Source of the DNA: Anaeramoeba flamelloides
Taxonomy: Eukaryota > Metamonada > Anaeramoebidae
DNA length: 64,000 bases
Direction of reading: 5' to 3'
NCBI GenBank assembly: GCA_027625915.1
Contig: JANTQA010000047.1
Location: 1,922,001 to 1,986,000, forward strand
The notes below the pieces were generated by a model that did no database searches, was not told where the DNA came from, and was given only the letters and a program-made list of their open reading frames with translations. Position 1 is the first letter of the stretch. Each line of letters starts with the position of its first letter. Shown here one piece after another: positions 24,570 to 36,696 of the stretch. The position numbers were made by a program, and so were the translations under genes.

Positions 24570-26432
24570 TTAATCTTGATTTGAAGCATTTTCATTGGCT
24601 TGATTTATTAATTGTTCAAGATCAAATTCATTTTCAGAGACATTATCTTCTTCAACATCGCCGATAATTTCTTCAATGTCATCTTCGTCCCCTCCGAGTT
24701 CGTTAAAAATTGCTTGCAATTCGCCATTTTCATCATTCCAGTCATCATCATCTTCTTCTTGTCCTTCTTGTTTTTGTTCAAAGTTTTCTTCTTCTTGTTT
24801 TTGTTCAAAGTTTTCTTCTTCTTGTTTTTGTTCAAAGTTTTCTTCTTCTTGCTCTTCTTGGTGCAAATTTTCTGTGCTTTCATTTAAGAAGTTTTGAACA
24901 TATTGCTGATCCGAGATTTGGTCAAAAAAGGAATCATAATTATCATTTGATTGCTGCATTTCGCTAATTCTTGAATCAAAAGAAGAAAGATCCTGTTTTA
25001 AATCTAAAATCACAGATGTCATTTCGGTTATTTTGTTTCTCAGTTCTTGGAATATTTCTTCTTTGATTAACATTTGTTGGTTTTCAAGATAGGAAATTAA
25101 TTTTTGTTCTCTTTTTGTCCATTCATCATTTTCTTTTTCTTTTTCTTTTTCTCTTTCTCTTTCTCTTTCTCTTTCCTTTTCTTTATTTTGATTTGTTATT
25201 TTTTTATTTGGATTCTTATTCTTCGTCTTATTTTTATTTGTGTTCGTGAGTGTGCTGGCACCGGTGTTGGTAATTGTGTTTGCGTTAGTATTTGACAATT
25301 TAATGTTGATTAAAGATTTTCGAATAGATGAAATGTCCTTAGACAATTTGTTATATTGCACATTCATTCTTGTTCTTGTTTTTTTTAATTCTTGTCCCAA
25401 CTGAGACATTTCAATCTTTATTTTAATTGGGTTTATTCTTTTTTTTTGGGTTGGTAAATTTTTGTTTGCAATTAGAGTTTTTTTGGGTGTTGGTCTGAAT
25501 ATTTCTTTTTTTTTTGGCTCGTTTGTTTTTTTTGGTTCGATTACTTTTTTTGGTTCGTTTGTTTTTTTTAATTCATTTGTTTTTTTTAATTCGTTTGTTT
25601 TTTTTAATTCGTTTGTTTTTTTTGGTTCGTTTGTTTTTGTTGTTTCATTTGGTTTTGGAGATGTTTTTGGTTTTGTCTGGGTTTTAATTGGCTGAAACAT
25701 TTTGGCTTTGGCTGTTGTTGGGCTTGGGCTTGGTGTTTTTCGAGTTATTGCTGTTGGGCTTTTGCTTGATTTCCTCTCCTTGATTATCTTTAAGCTTGTT
25801 TTTTTTTTTACTTTTTTGTTTTTGCTAGTGTTTGTCTCTCTTTGTAAAAAATTTGTATAAGATTTTGAGGCGAAACCAAATTTGTTTTTGGAAGCTATTT
25901 TTAAATTCGAATTCGATCTTGGGTGTAATTTTGTTTTTAATTTTGTTTTTGGTTCGTTTGGGATTTGTTTTTTTTTTTTTTTTTCATTTGTCTTATTTTC
26001 ATCCTTTGTTTGAATTGGGGTGGCCTTTTCTTTTTCTTTTTCTTTTTCTTTTTCTTTTTCTGTTTTCTTTTTCTTTTTGTTTTTCTTTTTGTTTTTGTGT
26101 TTTTTTTTCTTTTGTTTTATTTTTTTTTTTGAACTTTTTTTTCCCTCTTTGGGTGCATTTTTAATTACAGAAGAAAAATTAAATGACCCCAAAGATTTAT
26201 GGTTTTTATGAAGGACACTCCTTTTACCCGCACTAAAAGACCTTTTTAACCTCCTACCTTTTGTTCTTCTTTGTTTTTTTTTTTGTATTTTGCCAAAATG
26301 CAGATCCTTCGTTTTGGTTTTCAAAGCTGATTTTTTCTTTTTATTAGATTTTGATCGTTCATTTCCTTCTTTTTCTTTATTGGTTTCATTATTACTTCCT
26401 TTTTCAAAAGAAGTTGGGTGCGTGCTTGTCAT
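24570..26432 (-). CDS. 620-aa Lys-rich protein with coiled coil and acidic tail
   Basis: Open frame read from the ATG at 26430-26432; it stays open about 60 bases upstream but without another ATG. No known domain is recognised. Order: Lys/Arg-rich basic region with long KKK/KEKEK runs (about residues 15-150); Thr/Pro/Lys-rich linker with six or so KKTNE(L/P) repeats (about 265-315); a helical stretch with heptad-like Leu/Ile (about 340-385, IEMSQLGQELKK onward); Asn/Thr-rich spacer; an Arg/Glu repeat (ER)n; a second coiled-coil candidate (about 455-520, LISYLENQQMLIKEEIFQEL onward); then three 11-residue EEENFEQKQ-type repeats and a strongly acidic C-terminus. A basic front and acidic tail would suit a nucleic-acid or cytoskeleton-associated protein, but the function is unknown. 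Probably intronless. Confidence 0.7.
   Translation of the reverse strand: MTSTHPTSFEKGSNNETNKEKEGNERSKSNKKKKSALKTKTKDLHFGKIQKKKQRRTKGRRLKRSFSAGKRSVLHKNHKSLGSFNFSSVIKNAPKEGKKSSKKKIKQKKKKHKNKKKNKKKKKTEKEKEKEKEKEKATPIQTKDENKTNEKKKKKQIPNEPKTKLKTKLHPRSNSNLKIASKNKFGFASKSYTNFLQRETNTSKNKKVKKKTSLKIIKERKSSKSPTAITRKTPSPSPTTAKAKMFQPIKTQTKPKTSPKPNETTKTNEPKKTNELKKTNELKKTNELKKTNEPKKVIEPKKTNEPKKKEIFRPTPKKTLIANKNLPTQKKRINPIKIKIEMSQLGQELKKTRTRMNVQYNKLSKDISSIRKSLINIKLSNTNANTITNTGASTLTNTNKNKTKNKNPNKKITNQNKEKEREREREREKEKEKENDEWTKREQKLISYLENQQMLIKEEIFQELRNKITEMTSVILDLKQDLSSFDSRISEMQQSNDNYDSFFDQISDQQYVQNFLNESTENLHQEEQEEENFEQKQEEENFEQKQEEENFEQKQEGQEEDDDDWNDENGELQAIFNELGGDEDDIEEIIGDVEEDNVSENEFDLEQLINQANENASNQD
24770..24868. 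repeat. 33-bp tandem repeat in coding sequence
   Basis: Three almost identical 33-bp units encode the EEENFEQKQEE repeats near the acidic C-terminus of the minus-strand coiled-coil protein. Confidence 0.85.
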
Positions 26433-28530
26433 TCTGAAATCTTTATAAAAAGATTTGTTTGGTTCAGTAATAGAAGGAAAAAAGTGTGGCAATAAAAAAA
26501 ATATTTGTTGATTAAAATTAAAATAATAAATTTTTTTTTTCCAAAAATGATATCAGTAACTGGATCTTCTGAATTATACCTTACGATTTCAGTTTAAAGC
26601 TTAGTGGTATTTTTGTTATTATTAGTGTATCATTTTTGTAGATAGCTTTAAATAAAATCATTCTTTGGATTACTAATTTTATACTTGGGAATTTGGTCGA
26701 TCTTCGTTCAATCTGTGGAAACTTGGTAAATAAATGTTTGGCAAATACTAAGAAATACTACTTTTTTCAGTCACCTAGGTTTTCGTGCTCAAAGAATAAA
26801 GAAATGGTTTATAAACTATTGTCAAATCCTTCATAGTTGCTTAAATTTTTATATTTATGGTCTAGTCTTTTGAAGTAAACTTTTTCAATACTCAACAAGT
26901 GACTTGCCACTCAAAAAGGTATTTTAAAATTGTGTTTCTTTGGTTCAAAAAAATAAAAGTTACAGTAATCTTCAGAAAAACAAAAAATGTGATAAGATTA
27001 CATGATCGTAAACTAAAATGCAAATAACAAAAAACAATTTCTAGGATCTCAATTACATAAATCCAAATAACACAAACTAAAAATCTAATGATTTAAAGAC
27101 GAAAAATGAAAATAATAATGCAATATGTTTAGTTAACAAAACAAAATTTCAAATTGAAAAAAGCTTAACTTTTTTTTTATTATGTCTTTTATTGTAGAAA
27201 TTTAAATTGGGCATATTTTCTATGATTGTTTTAAATTTTGGGAATTATTGTGAATTTTTCTGAAAGTATTATTTTATTTATTCAATTAAAAAAACTGAAG
27301 TTAGATTTTCTTGAATTTACAAATATTGAGTAAAATTAAAGATTTTTCTCTTTTCTCATGAATTGTGGAAAACTGCTTTTATATTTTTTAAAATTTAAGT
27401 GACAAAAAGTATATTTCTTAGATTTTTGTTTTTATTTCTAAAATTGAAAAAAAAAAAAAACCTAGGCACTTGACGTAACTCAACGGTCACTTTGATTCTG
27501 ATTTTTTTTTTTTTTACTTATTTAAATACAAAGAAAATTTCTTATATTTTCTTTATAAACTATCTTACATAATAATTGACCCATTAAAAATCAAATTTTA
27601 AATAAAAATATTTTTAATAATTGAAGTTATCTATTATAATATAAAATTTTAGATTTTAATATTCAATGCTATATTCAAGAGATATTTATTTTTTGTCTAA
27701 AAATAAAAGAAAAAAAAATAAAAAAAACTGTTAGAAAAAATTTGCTATTTATTTTAAAAGAAGCATTACATAAAAAATAGAAAATTTAAAAGAGGAAAAA
27801 AACCCTTTTATTGATTCTTCTTCCATTTTTATAACTAAATCTAATCTCTTTTTCATATTTGAAACCAAATTTTGCATTAATTCATCTGTTACTTCTTTCC
27901 AATTTTTCATTTTCATTTTCCATTTTAACAAATCACTGTTGAAAAAATAAAAAAGAGAAAAAATGATTTATTTGCAAACTTTTTATTGCGAGAGGGAAAA
28001 CTTCAAAACGATACAAAAGAAATTCATTACTCAAATGTAAGATGGGGAATTTATTATGAAATTTAGTTTATTTCTTAAATAAAAAAAACGCTGTTAATTC
28101 TTTCTAGAATTTAAAAGAATTGAGTAATTCTAAAATATTTTTATCTATTCTTTTGAATCTTGGAAAATCTAGGAACTCCAAGACACTCTATAACCTATAA
28201 TGGCACAATATAACGTTTCACAAATTCCTTAAAATATTTTAATTATAAATTTTATTAAAGACTCGATAATAAATAAGTTTATTTAATATGGCTAATAAAC
28301 ACGATGAATCTCTTTTTTTTAATAAAATAATAATATCAATATTATTATTTTTTAAATAATTAGAAATATTGATTTTTTTTTATATCTTTTACCTGTGGTT
28401 TAATATTAATTTTATAGGTTGTACAATTCTATAGAAAATAGTTGATATCTTGAATTTTATCGAATTTATTGACATTTTTTTATTTAATTCCTAACATTTT
28501 TATTTATATCTGTTCATGAACATAAGAATA

Positions 28531-28727
28531 CAGTCAGTTTCACTTTTAAGGCACAAACTTTCAACGAAATTTAAGGTACAAAAAAAATCTCAAATTAAGG
28601 CACAAAATTCAGCTTCTAGTAAAATAAATTGTAAAAATTAAAATTCCAAAAAATGTGCCTTAATTTGAGATTTTTTTTGTGCCTTAAATTTCGTTGAAAG
28701 TTTGTGCCTTAAAAGTGAAACTGATTG
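28531..28727. mobile_element. CAGTCAGTT near-palindromic MITE
   Basis: Starts CAGTCAGTTTCACTTTTAAG after TA and ends AAAAGTGAAACTGATTG before TA. The two halves are nearly perfect reverse complements over the full length, broken only at the A-rich centre. Tc1/mariner-type non-autonomous element. Confidence 0.9.
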
Positions 28728-29500
28728 TATCTATTTAAATAATAAGTTTGATTTCTTAGTTTTGAAATAGAAAAAGTGCCCTCTCCTTTTTAATATCTTT
28801 ACTCAAGACAAATCTAATCTTTTTTTATTTCATATTTCCAAGCCCTTCAATTCCTTCTATTTGAAAAAAAAATGCATATTTTTCAGATATAAAATCTATT
28901 TTATTCAATTAAATCCAATTATTAGTTATTTTATAAATTTCTAAAATTGATAAAGTAAGGGTTTTGGTATATTTGTTTCATCAAAAAAACCAATTTGAAA
29001 AATTATTTGAAAAAAGAATACTTTTAAGAACTCAAAAAGTGCCAAAGAGTTTTTTTTTCAAAAATTGTATAATTGAATTCAAAATTATAATTCAGATAAA
29101 TTAAACTTGGAAATTGTGTGTTGGTAATGTACTCAAATAAACTGATTTCTAGAGCACTAATATTAACTATAATATGGAAAAAAATATTAGGTATGAAAAC
29201 AATCCCTGACAATATTTTTAATTGTGGATATTAGTAAAATTGTTGTGTAATTTCATTTATTTAGAATCAAATCATTTTTAAAAATAACCAATTTTATGAG
29301 CTTAGTAATAAACCCACCTAAAGTGCATTAAAATTGGAGTTCTCTAGAATATTCCAGGAATTGTTTGATAGCATAAGTAGATTAATTATTTTTGAAAAAT
29401 ATTAGAGTTTTATAGAGGTTTTCTTGAGTTTCGAAAATGATTATTTTCATTCTTGTTTTTCGGTTGGTTGGGTTGTTTTTGAACATGTTTGATTTCATTA

Positions 29501-29698
29501 CAGTCAGTTTCACTTTTAAGACACAAACCTTCTACGAAATTTAAGGCACAATAAAAATCTCAAATTAAGGTACAAAATTTGGAATTTTAATTTTCACAAA
29601 TTATTTTACTAGAATTTGAATTTTGTGCTTTAATTTAGAATTTTTTTTTGTGCCTTAAATTTCGTTGAAAGTTTGTGTCTTAAAAGTGAAACTGACTG
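29501..29698. mobile_element. CAGTCAGTT near-palindromic MITE, nested
   Basis: Inserted at a TA in the element spanning 29172-30042; TA is duplicated at 29499-29500 and 29699-29700. The matching empty site is seen at about 52870-52890 (GATTTCATCAATCATCAT). Confidence 0.92.
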
Positions 29699-29738
29699 TA
29701 ATCATCATTATAATAAGTGGGTAAGTTAGAATTATATA

Positions 29739-29937
29739 CAGCCAGTTCCACTTTTAAGGCACAAACTTTCAACGAAATTTAAGGCACAATTAAAATCTCA
29801 AATTAAGGCACAAAATTCAGATTCTAGTAAAATAAATTGTAAAAAAAAAATAATTAAAAATTTTGTGTCTTAATTTGAGGTTTTTATTGTGCCTTAAATT
29901 TCGTTGAAAGTTTGTGCCTTAAAAGTGGAACTGGCTG
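29739..29937. mobile_element. CAGCCAGTT near-palindromic MITE, nested
   Basis: Second insertion in the same older element, flanked by TA (29737-29738, 29938-29939). Its tips are CAGCCAGTTCCAC and GTGGAACTGGCTG, a subfamily variant. The empty site corresponds to about 52905-52930. Confidence 0.92.
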
Positions 29938-30611
29938 TAAGTTTGATTCTTAAAAAAAGGATTTGATTCTAAATAAATAAAATTACAAAATAATTTTTTT
30001 AATATTAATAATTATTATTTTGTCATAGGTTATTTTCATGATAAGTATTTTCCCTATTGCTTTACTTTTAATTATAATATAATTTAATTATAGGTTGATA
30101 TAAGATATCAGATAATCTTTTGAGTTGTTTTATTTATCTTTTCAGATTTCATTGAAATGTTAACTGTTGATTATTTTTGTTCTTTTTGTGTTTTTTTTTT
30201 GTTGTTGTTTTTTGATTAGTAATTTTAGTTGGTTTTTTAACCAAAAAATTGGTCTAAATGTTCTTTTTAGTGTCATTTTTATCATTTTGTTAAAAATGTA
30301 TGGATTTTAAAGGTCATATATTTGTAAAAAATAAAAAATCATGTTTTATAGGTATAAATAATCAATAGATAACTAACTAAGGTGGGCATCCATTTGAAAA
30401 AAAAAAAAAAATGATTACTTTTTTATATAGGAATTTTAGAATTATAACGTTTATAAAGTTTTCTATTAAAAAATGTGAGATATTTTTATAATTAATACTT
30501 TTTAACATTTTCAGTTTTAATAAAGTGGGAAATCGGCCATTAAATGAAGTATAGAGATTAGAGCAGAAGAAAATAAATTTGTTTCTGAAATAATTTAGAC
30601 TTTTTTAAATA

Positions 30612-30773
30612 GTAGCATTTGATTCCTAAATCGGAAAAAAATTCCACTTTCTTTTCCAGATTTTTTTTTCTTCTAAATACGGTTCTCAAAGAAGTGACTG
30701 GAATTTCTAGCTTGGTATAAAAATGAAATTGAAAATGAAGTGAAATTTCCCCCCATTTTTTCTTTAAATACCA
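30612..30773. mobile_element. relative of the 231-392 foldback element
   Basis: Shares the inverted arms (GCATTTGATTCCTAAAT at left, TTTAAATACCAG at right) and internal order with 231-392, but is strongly diverged. Confidence 0.5.
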
Positions 30774-30888
30774 GCAGAAAAATTCAAAAGAATTTTAATA
30801 AAGTCATCAATTTTTGAAAACCAATGAACTTTTTTTTCGGTTTTGCCCTTCTTTACTTGAAATATTCGAGAAAATTAATATATATATA

Positions 30889-31082
30889 CAGTCAGTTTCA
30901 CTTTTAAGGCACAAACTTTCAACGAAATTTAAGGCACAATAAAAATCTCAAATTAAGGCACAAAATTCAGATCTTAGTAAAATAAATTGTAAAAAAAAAT
31001 TGTAAATTTTGTGCCTTAATTTGAGATTTTTTTGTGCTTTAAATTTCGTTGAAAGTTTGTGCCTTAAAAGTGGAACTGACTG
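30889..31082. mobile_element. CAGTCAGTT near-palindromic MITE
   Basis: TA-flanked, tips CAGTCAGTTTCAC and GTGGAACTGACTG, so the two tips have different subfamily diagnostic bases. Confidence 0.9.
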
Positions 31083-31164
31083 TATTGTAAATAGGAAAAT
31101 GAAAGATGTTAACTTTAAACTTTTCTGAAAATGTTATCAAAAAAAGTATACATTCCTTTGAAAA

Positions 31165-31365
31165 GGTGAAAACTTTTTTTTTATGATTTTGAAAGAATTA
31201 AAATTTTTTAATAGTTTTGTGTTTTAATAAAGTGTAATTTAAAAAGGGTGTGGTTTCTTTCGCATTACAACCTCTACACTGCATATAATGGTTTTTTTCT
31301 TCACTGTGTTAAAATAGAAAACCTCAAAAAGTTGTAATTCTGATAAAAGTTTTCACTTTATTGAA
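31165..31365. mobile_element. ~200-bp foldback element, family 3
   Basis: Begins GTGAAAACTTTTTTTTATGA and ends GATAAAAGTTTTCAC, with a shared GTGTTTTAATAAAGTG block. The related 32685-32880 has the same order, including a TGATAAAGTG block. Boundaries approximate. Confidence 0.5.
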
Positions 31366-31489
31366 ACCTCAAAGTTGATAAAAGTTTTATAAAATTTCTC
31401 GCTTTTTTACAAACGCTGAATGTACAAAATAAAAAGTTGTTTAAATTTCTATTTGACAAACAAAATTATTAAAAATAAATACATAAATA

Positions 31490-33340
31490 TATAATTAACT
31501 TTCAAATTCATAATCTTGTAACTTTCCAAAACTTGTGAAATACTATTTTTATGATCAGTTGAAAACAACAGTAAAAATTTACTCCTTTTTTGTACACAAA
31601 TATATAAATTATCAGGCAATAATTAAATGTTCTTCTTAAGATATTGGTTAAATGTCCTGATTCTCTGAATTTTCACTTTTTGGAAAATATAAAAATCAAA
31701 AAAAGCATCACTGATATAGAATAAAATTGGTACCTGTCAAAAAAGAGGTGAAACTTGTTTTGAAAAATTAGAAATTTAATTACCACTATTAGTAAAACTG
31801 ATAAAAACCACAAGAATTTTTTAAAGATAATAAGAATTAAAACGGGGATTAAAATTTTTTAAGAAATATAGTATCTAACTTTGATAACCATTTTACCATG
31901 ATTCATCAGATAGAATGTCTGTGAAAAATCAAAATCTTTAAAATTAAACTGAATCTTCATATAAATGAAGAATTATCACTTTTTTTATCTTAGTAATTTT
32001 AAAAACAAGTATTTCTGGGGTTAATTCTTTGAAATTTTAAGTTGATTCCTTTAAGTTGTTAGTCTTTAATCTTGAAATTCACTGCTTTTTTGTAAACAAT
32101 AAAGTTTTCAGGTTCTATTAAGATTTTATGAAAAATCCTAAAATCGAAAAATCAGAAATTGGTGATTTTTACAATCAATTTATCTTTGCTACAATTGAAT
32201 TTTTCTCAAGTACTCACAAAATAATTCAGATTAAATGTTAAGGGTTAATTCTGGAAGTCGTAATTTGCCAGATATGAATTTTCCAAAAAATGTACTTTAT
32301 ATTCATAGGTGCCTTTTTTTAAGATCAAAATTAAGGTTTTTGTATTATCAACCCTTTTATTTGAAGTATCTTGGTGAAATAGAAATCTCAAAAAAACTAG
32401 ATAATATACTCTACTTCTTAAAATGGTTTAGTCGCCATTTGGATTTTTATCATCTTGTCAAAAATTTTAGTGGTTTTGATCATTTTTACTAATATTGGCA
32501 ATTAAATTTTTAATTTTTAAAAAAATAAATAAACCTCTAATTTGAAGTTTTACAATTTTTACCCACAGCAGTAAAATCAGAAAATATTAATTGTAATAAA
32601 TGTATTAAAAATGAAAAACTAATTTTGATATCGTTGTTTGAAAAAATCAAAAACTTTTTTCAAGTTTTTGATTTTAAAAAAGTGAAAACTTTTAAGATTT
32701 TTACGTTTTTATCAAGTTTTGTGTTTTGATAAAGTGAATGAACAACAACTAAATGTGATGTAGATGCTAGGGTGTGAATGAAAGCAATTTTTTAAAAATA
32801 AGTTTTCACTTTAATTAAAAAAAAAACTTTAAAAAAGTTTTAATTCTTTTAAAATCATAAAAAAAAATTTTTCACTTATTTCAAATGGCTCTATTGGTAT
32901 TAGCAAGAAAAACTGTAAAACACTTTTTACTTATTTTCCAGACTTTTCATTGATAAATTGAATTCTCAAAGGAAAGATCAACAGAAAATAAAACTCTTAT
33001 TTTATTTCGGCAAAATAAAAAAAATCTAAAAATTTTATTTTCAAAAAATTATTAATTTACGAATACCCAAAACAGAAAGATATTAAATTTTATTTTTTAT
33101 TCGTTTTTCTTCTTCATTCTAAAGTGTGTAATTTTTTTGATTTCTACATTTTCCAATCAGTGAAAATTCCTAGAATCAGAAGATTTGAACAATATCTCAT
33201 GGAGAACAGTTAATTATTGCTCGGTAATTTATATATTTGTCTGCAAAAAAGGAGTAAATTTTTACCATTATTTTCAACTGATCAGAAAAATAGTATTTCA
33301 CAAGTTTTGGAAATTTAATTTGTTTTATGACAGATTGTTA
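31490..33340. repeat. inverted repeat pair with ~210-bp arms
   Basis: The arm at about 31510-31700 (CCAAAACTTGTGAAATACTA, GTAAAAATTTACTCCTTTTT and onward) recurs as its reverse complement at about 33110-33318. The pair encloses 1.4 kb without a gene and includes the foldback copy at 32685-32880. It may be the ends of one larger element or two inverted copies. Confidence 0.6.
32685..32880. mobile_element. ~200-bp foldback element, family 3, second copy
   Basis: Begins GTGAAAACTTTTAAGATTTT and ends in a matching inverted arm rich in AAAGTTTTAATTC. Same architecture as 31165-31365. Confidence 0.45.
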
Positions 33341-33994
33341 AAAGAATGAATGATTTTAAAAGGGTTTAAATCGAATAATTATCACCGATTAATTTGGGGT
33401 TCACAGATTTACCACATATCTTGGAAATTTTTGATCATTTCTTATAATTTTTTAAATACTTTTTTCGTTCATAAGAATTTTTCGTCAAAATTTTCATAAA
33501 ATTTGAAAAGGAGAGTAAGTGTTTTATGGAATGTTTTTCGACTTTGTTTTTGATTTTTCTGCAAGTGTTTTACTCTTTTTCAAAAAAAAAAATGACTAAT
33601 TTTTATTGTTTGTTAAAAAAATTGTGAGTTAAATTTTTGAGATTAATAAAATAAATGTGTCTATGTTTTGTTTTTAAAAATCCCAAAACTATTGTTATTA
33701 AAAAAAAAATGTATTAAAAAATTTTAAAAAAAAATTGTGATGAATCATCACGATTTTTTTTACTGATAAGGGTTTTTTGCAAAAAATCCTATCAAATCTG
33801 TAAAAAAGCTGATCCGAAATCTCAAATAGGGAAAAACAATAAGACAAGAAAGAGAACAAAAAAAATTAATTTTTTATTTTTTTTTGAAATGATCATTTTT
33901 TCTTCATAACCACACACCATACATTTTTTTTTTAAAATAACCTTGTAATTTTTATTTTTTTTTTTAATAATTTTAATATAAACTGTTTATAACC

Positions 33995-35140
33995 ATGGAA
34001 ACAAACCTAAACGAACAAATACAAGACGACGTTTTTTTCGATCAGTATTTAGGATCACCAATTTTAGGGCAAGAAATTGATACAATTAGTTATTCACCTA
34101 ATTCAAATGATCTCAAAGTAGAGCAAGGAGAAGGCGAAACGGAGCCCTTGTTAAGTAGTCAGGAGCCTGTCTCCTTTCATTTTTCGGACAAAATCAATCT
34201 TGATGAACAACCAAAATTTTTGGACCAGCCAACAAAAATCGTTGAACCAAAGGTTGAGTCGAAGCAAAGTGGATCTCTTTTGCCACTGGACTATCTTGGT
34301 GAGGAACTTAACAATTTTGATTATCCTGATTTAAGTTTAATTGGCGACGTCAGTCAGGAAAGTGATCTTGAGAACCATTTGTTTGAACTTCTTGGGATTA
34401 ATGATTCAAAACTCAAGGAAGATTTGCTTCAAAGCAATATGGAAAAGAAAAACAATAAAGAAAAAGAGCTGAATAAGAAGAGAACCAACGAGCAAAAACA
34501 AAAACAAAAACAAAAACAAAAACAAAAACAAAACAAAAATCAAAACAAAAATCAAAAACAAAACAAAAAAAACAAAAGATACCATTTAAGGAATTCTAAT
34601 CAAGCATTACAAAACAATGATTTTAATTTAATTTGGATGATCGATCAACAAGAAGACAAATCCAAAAAGAACAAAAAAACGATCAACACCACTGACGTTA
34701 ACGAAAAGTCGAATGGGCTTCAATTAACAAAAAAGAAAAAATCTAACCCAAGAAAAAGAAAGAAATCTAATACTGTTCGAAAGAATAGCCAACCTAACAT
34801 TCAAAAAAAAAGAAGAACAAATAAGTCTTCGGCTTTATTGGACAAAAAAAGAGCCGAGCTGGCAAAAATTACCGATGTTAAAAAGGTTCGAAAGCTTCCA
34901 GAAGAAGAAAAACGCTTACGAAGGCTGGAAAAAAATCGCGAGTCTGCTCGAAAGATCCGTGAAAAAAAGCGTATGGAATTAGAAAACCTTAGAAATCGCG
35001 TGGCAGAATTAGAAAAAGCTAATAAACAATACCAAGACGAATTAAAAATTAAAGATAAAGAAATTCAAAGACTTCAATTTTTATGTGAAAAACATAATGT
35101 ATTTGAAGTCACACCTACAGAAAATGGTATTTTTGTATAA
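33995..35140 (+). CDS. bZIP transcription factor
   Basis: A 381-residue intronless frame from ATG at 33995 (context ACCATGG) to TAA. The C-terminal bZIP is clear: basic region with the N-x7-R signature at Asn314 and Arg322 (NRESARKIR), nine residues to the first zipper Leu332, then Leu339, a Tyr at 346, and further Leu/Ile heptads to about 360. The zipper is short, about four heptads. The N-terminal 150 residues are acidic and rich in Asp/Glu/Leu/Pro, as in activation regions. The middle is Lys/Gln/Asn-rich, with a KQ repeat near 170-200 and several basic clusters that could act as nuclear localisation signals. Expected to bind DNA as a homo- or heterodimer in the nucleus; target and pathway unknown. 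The residue before Arg322 is Ile, where Ser or Cys is usual. N-terminal and middle parts are lineage-specific. Confidence 0.9.
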   Translation: METNLNEQIQDDVFFDQYLGSPILGQEIDTISYSPNSNDLKVEQGEGETEPLLSSQEPVSFHFSDKINLDEQPKFLDQPTKIVEPKVESKQSGSLLPLDYLGEELNNFDYPDLSLIGDVSQESDLENHLFELLGINDSKLKEDLLQSNMEKKNNKEKELNKKRTNEQKQKQKQKQKQKQNKNQNKNQKQNKKNKRYHLRNSNQALQNNDFNLIWMIDQQEDKSKKNKKTINTTDVNEKSNGLQLTKKKKSNPRKRKKSNTVRKNSQPNIQKKRRTNKSSALLDKKRAELAKITDVKKVRKLPEEEKRLRRLEKNRESARKIREKKRMELENLRNRVAELEKANKQYQDELKIKDKEIQRLQFLCEKHNVFEVTPTENGIFV

Positions 35141-36696
35141 AAAAATTAAAAATAAAAAAAACTTTTACCGTTATAATAGTTAGTTATTTTAATACTGCAA
35201 ATTCCAAATTTAAAAAATTTTAATCTCAAAAGATTTGATAATGAAGAACCAAATTAATGAGACAATTTTCATTTAGAGTTGATCTGTGAAAATCCTTTTC
35301 TTTTTTCTATTTTTTTTTAATGAAACAGATTGGATTGGATTGGGAAATTGAAATAAAAATTTTTCCTTTATGGATTGGAAAATGACAGTAAATAAATTTT
35401 TCTTGTAATAAAATTTTTTGTTTTATTATTTTATTATTTTTATGTTTTCAATCTTTTGCTTCTTAATAAATTAAGGACTGCGCTTTCAGGTGAAAACAGG
35501 GAACCAGTGTTTAAAAACGCTCTTGAAAGAGATCTATATTCTTTGTTAAACTTACACTGAGAATTTCTTTTAAAAAAAATGAGAAATTTTCCAATTTTCA
35601 ATATTTTTCAACAATTTTAACCTTTCAAAATGATATCACAATTAGATTTTAATATTTCAGAATTTTACTTTTAAATTTATAAACACAAAACAAAATATAT
35701 TTCTATTCTTGTTCTAAATATTTTTTACAAGTTACTTTAACAAGTTTGAAATGTTTTAAAATTTGAATTTAGAATTGAAAATCCCCAATATAAATTTTTT
35801 GTAAAACTTTTTGTTTCATTCAAAGATCTATTTTAATATTTTTTTTTTGTTGTTTTTGAATTTAAAAATTGTGTTTTTTATTTCCAATTTCTTCTGAATG
35901 AAAATTCTTTTTGAAAAGTGAAAGTGGAATAACATAATTACTACACACTTTCATGAGTGGATATTATTCCTGAATCTAATGATTCCCTCTTTTTTTTAAA
36001 AAAATTCAAATATAAACAAATCTATTAGATTTTAAACCTTTCATTTTTATTTAATTATTCAGAAAAAGTATCGCTTATGCGATTTCTTAATTAAAAAAGT
36101 AGTAACCTAGCTAAATAAGAGTAATTAACAACCCATTTGTTAATTAATAATAAAAAAACCATTTTTTAAATTTTAGTTATTATCATTCTGTAAAATAATT
36201 TTCTGATGGAAAAAAATTGACAAATCAGTTTGAATTGTAAAATGACAGTAAAAAGGAACTTCTTTTAAAGATTTTTACAGACTATTCCCTTATTATTAAA
36301 AAAGTCCCAAAATGAAATTCCACAAACTTGATTAATATCTATTGTTGAACCCTTAAAAGCCGATTTTTCATGAATATAAAAATCATATCGTTAAAAATCC
36401 AAAAAATTAACTGTTTCTAAGGTTTGCAGAATACCCCAAATTTATAAAAAGAGGAAATACTGATATTTAAGTTTTAATATGATACAGTTGATTCTGTTTT
36501 GATTCCAATAATCAATCTATTTTTTGAACCTGGTTTTTGTTGTAAACCGATAAAATAGGCAAAAAAAAAAATATTTGAAAATGAGAACGAATTCTATTAT
36601 TGTTTTACAATTAAAACAGATTTGACATTTTTTTCGGGATTTTTCGAGCTTTTTCGGATCACATGTATTACTAAAAACTTGAGGATACCCCCATTA

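Larger units (their letters stand above)
29172..30042. mobile_element. older element carrying two nested MITEs
   Basis: Once the two near-palindromes (29501-29698 and 29739-29937) are ignored, this aligns with the uninterrupted element at about 52562-53030. Shared blocks include TAGTAATAAACC(C/T)ACCTAAAGT and CTTGAGTTT(C/G)GAAAATGAT. Ends are degraded here. The family's ends are inverted repeats related to CCGGACAAGATTTTTTATTG. Confidence 0.7.
26433..33994. other. 7.6-kb gene-free stretch rich in nested elements
   Basis: No gene recognised. It holds four near-palindromic CAGTCAGTT elements (two of them nested in an older element at about 29172-30042), a relative of the 231-392 foldback (about 30612-30773), and two foldback elements plus a long inverted pair between 31165 and 33340. 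Confidence 0.6.
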
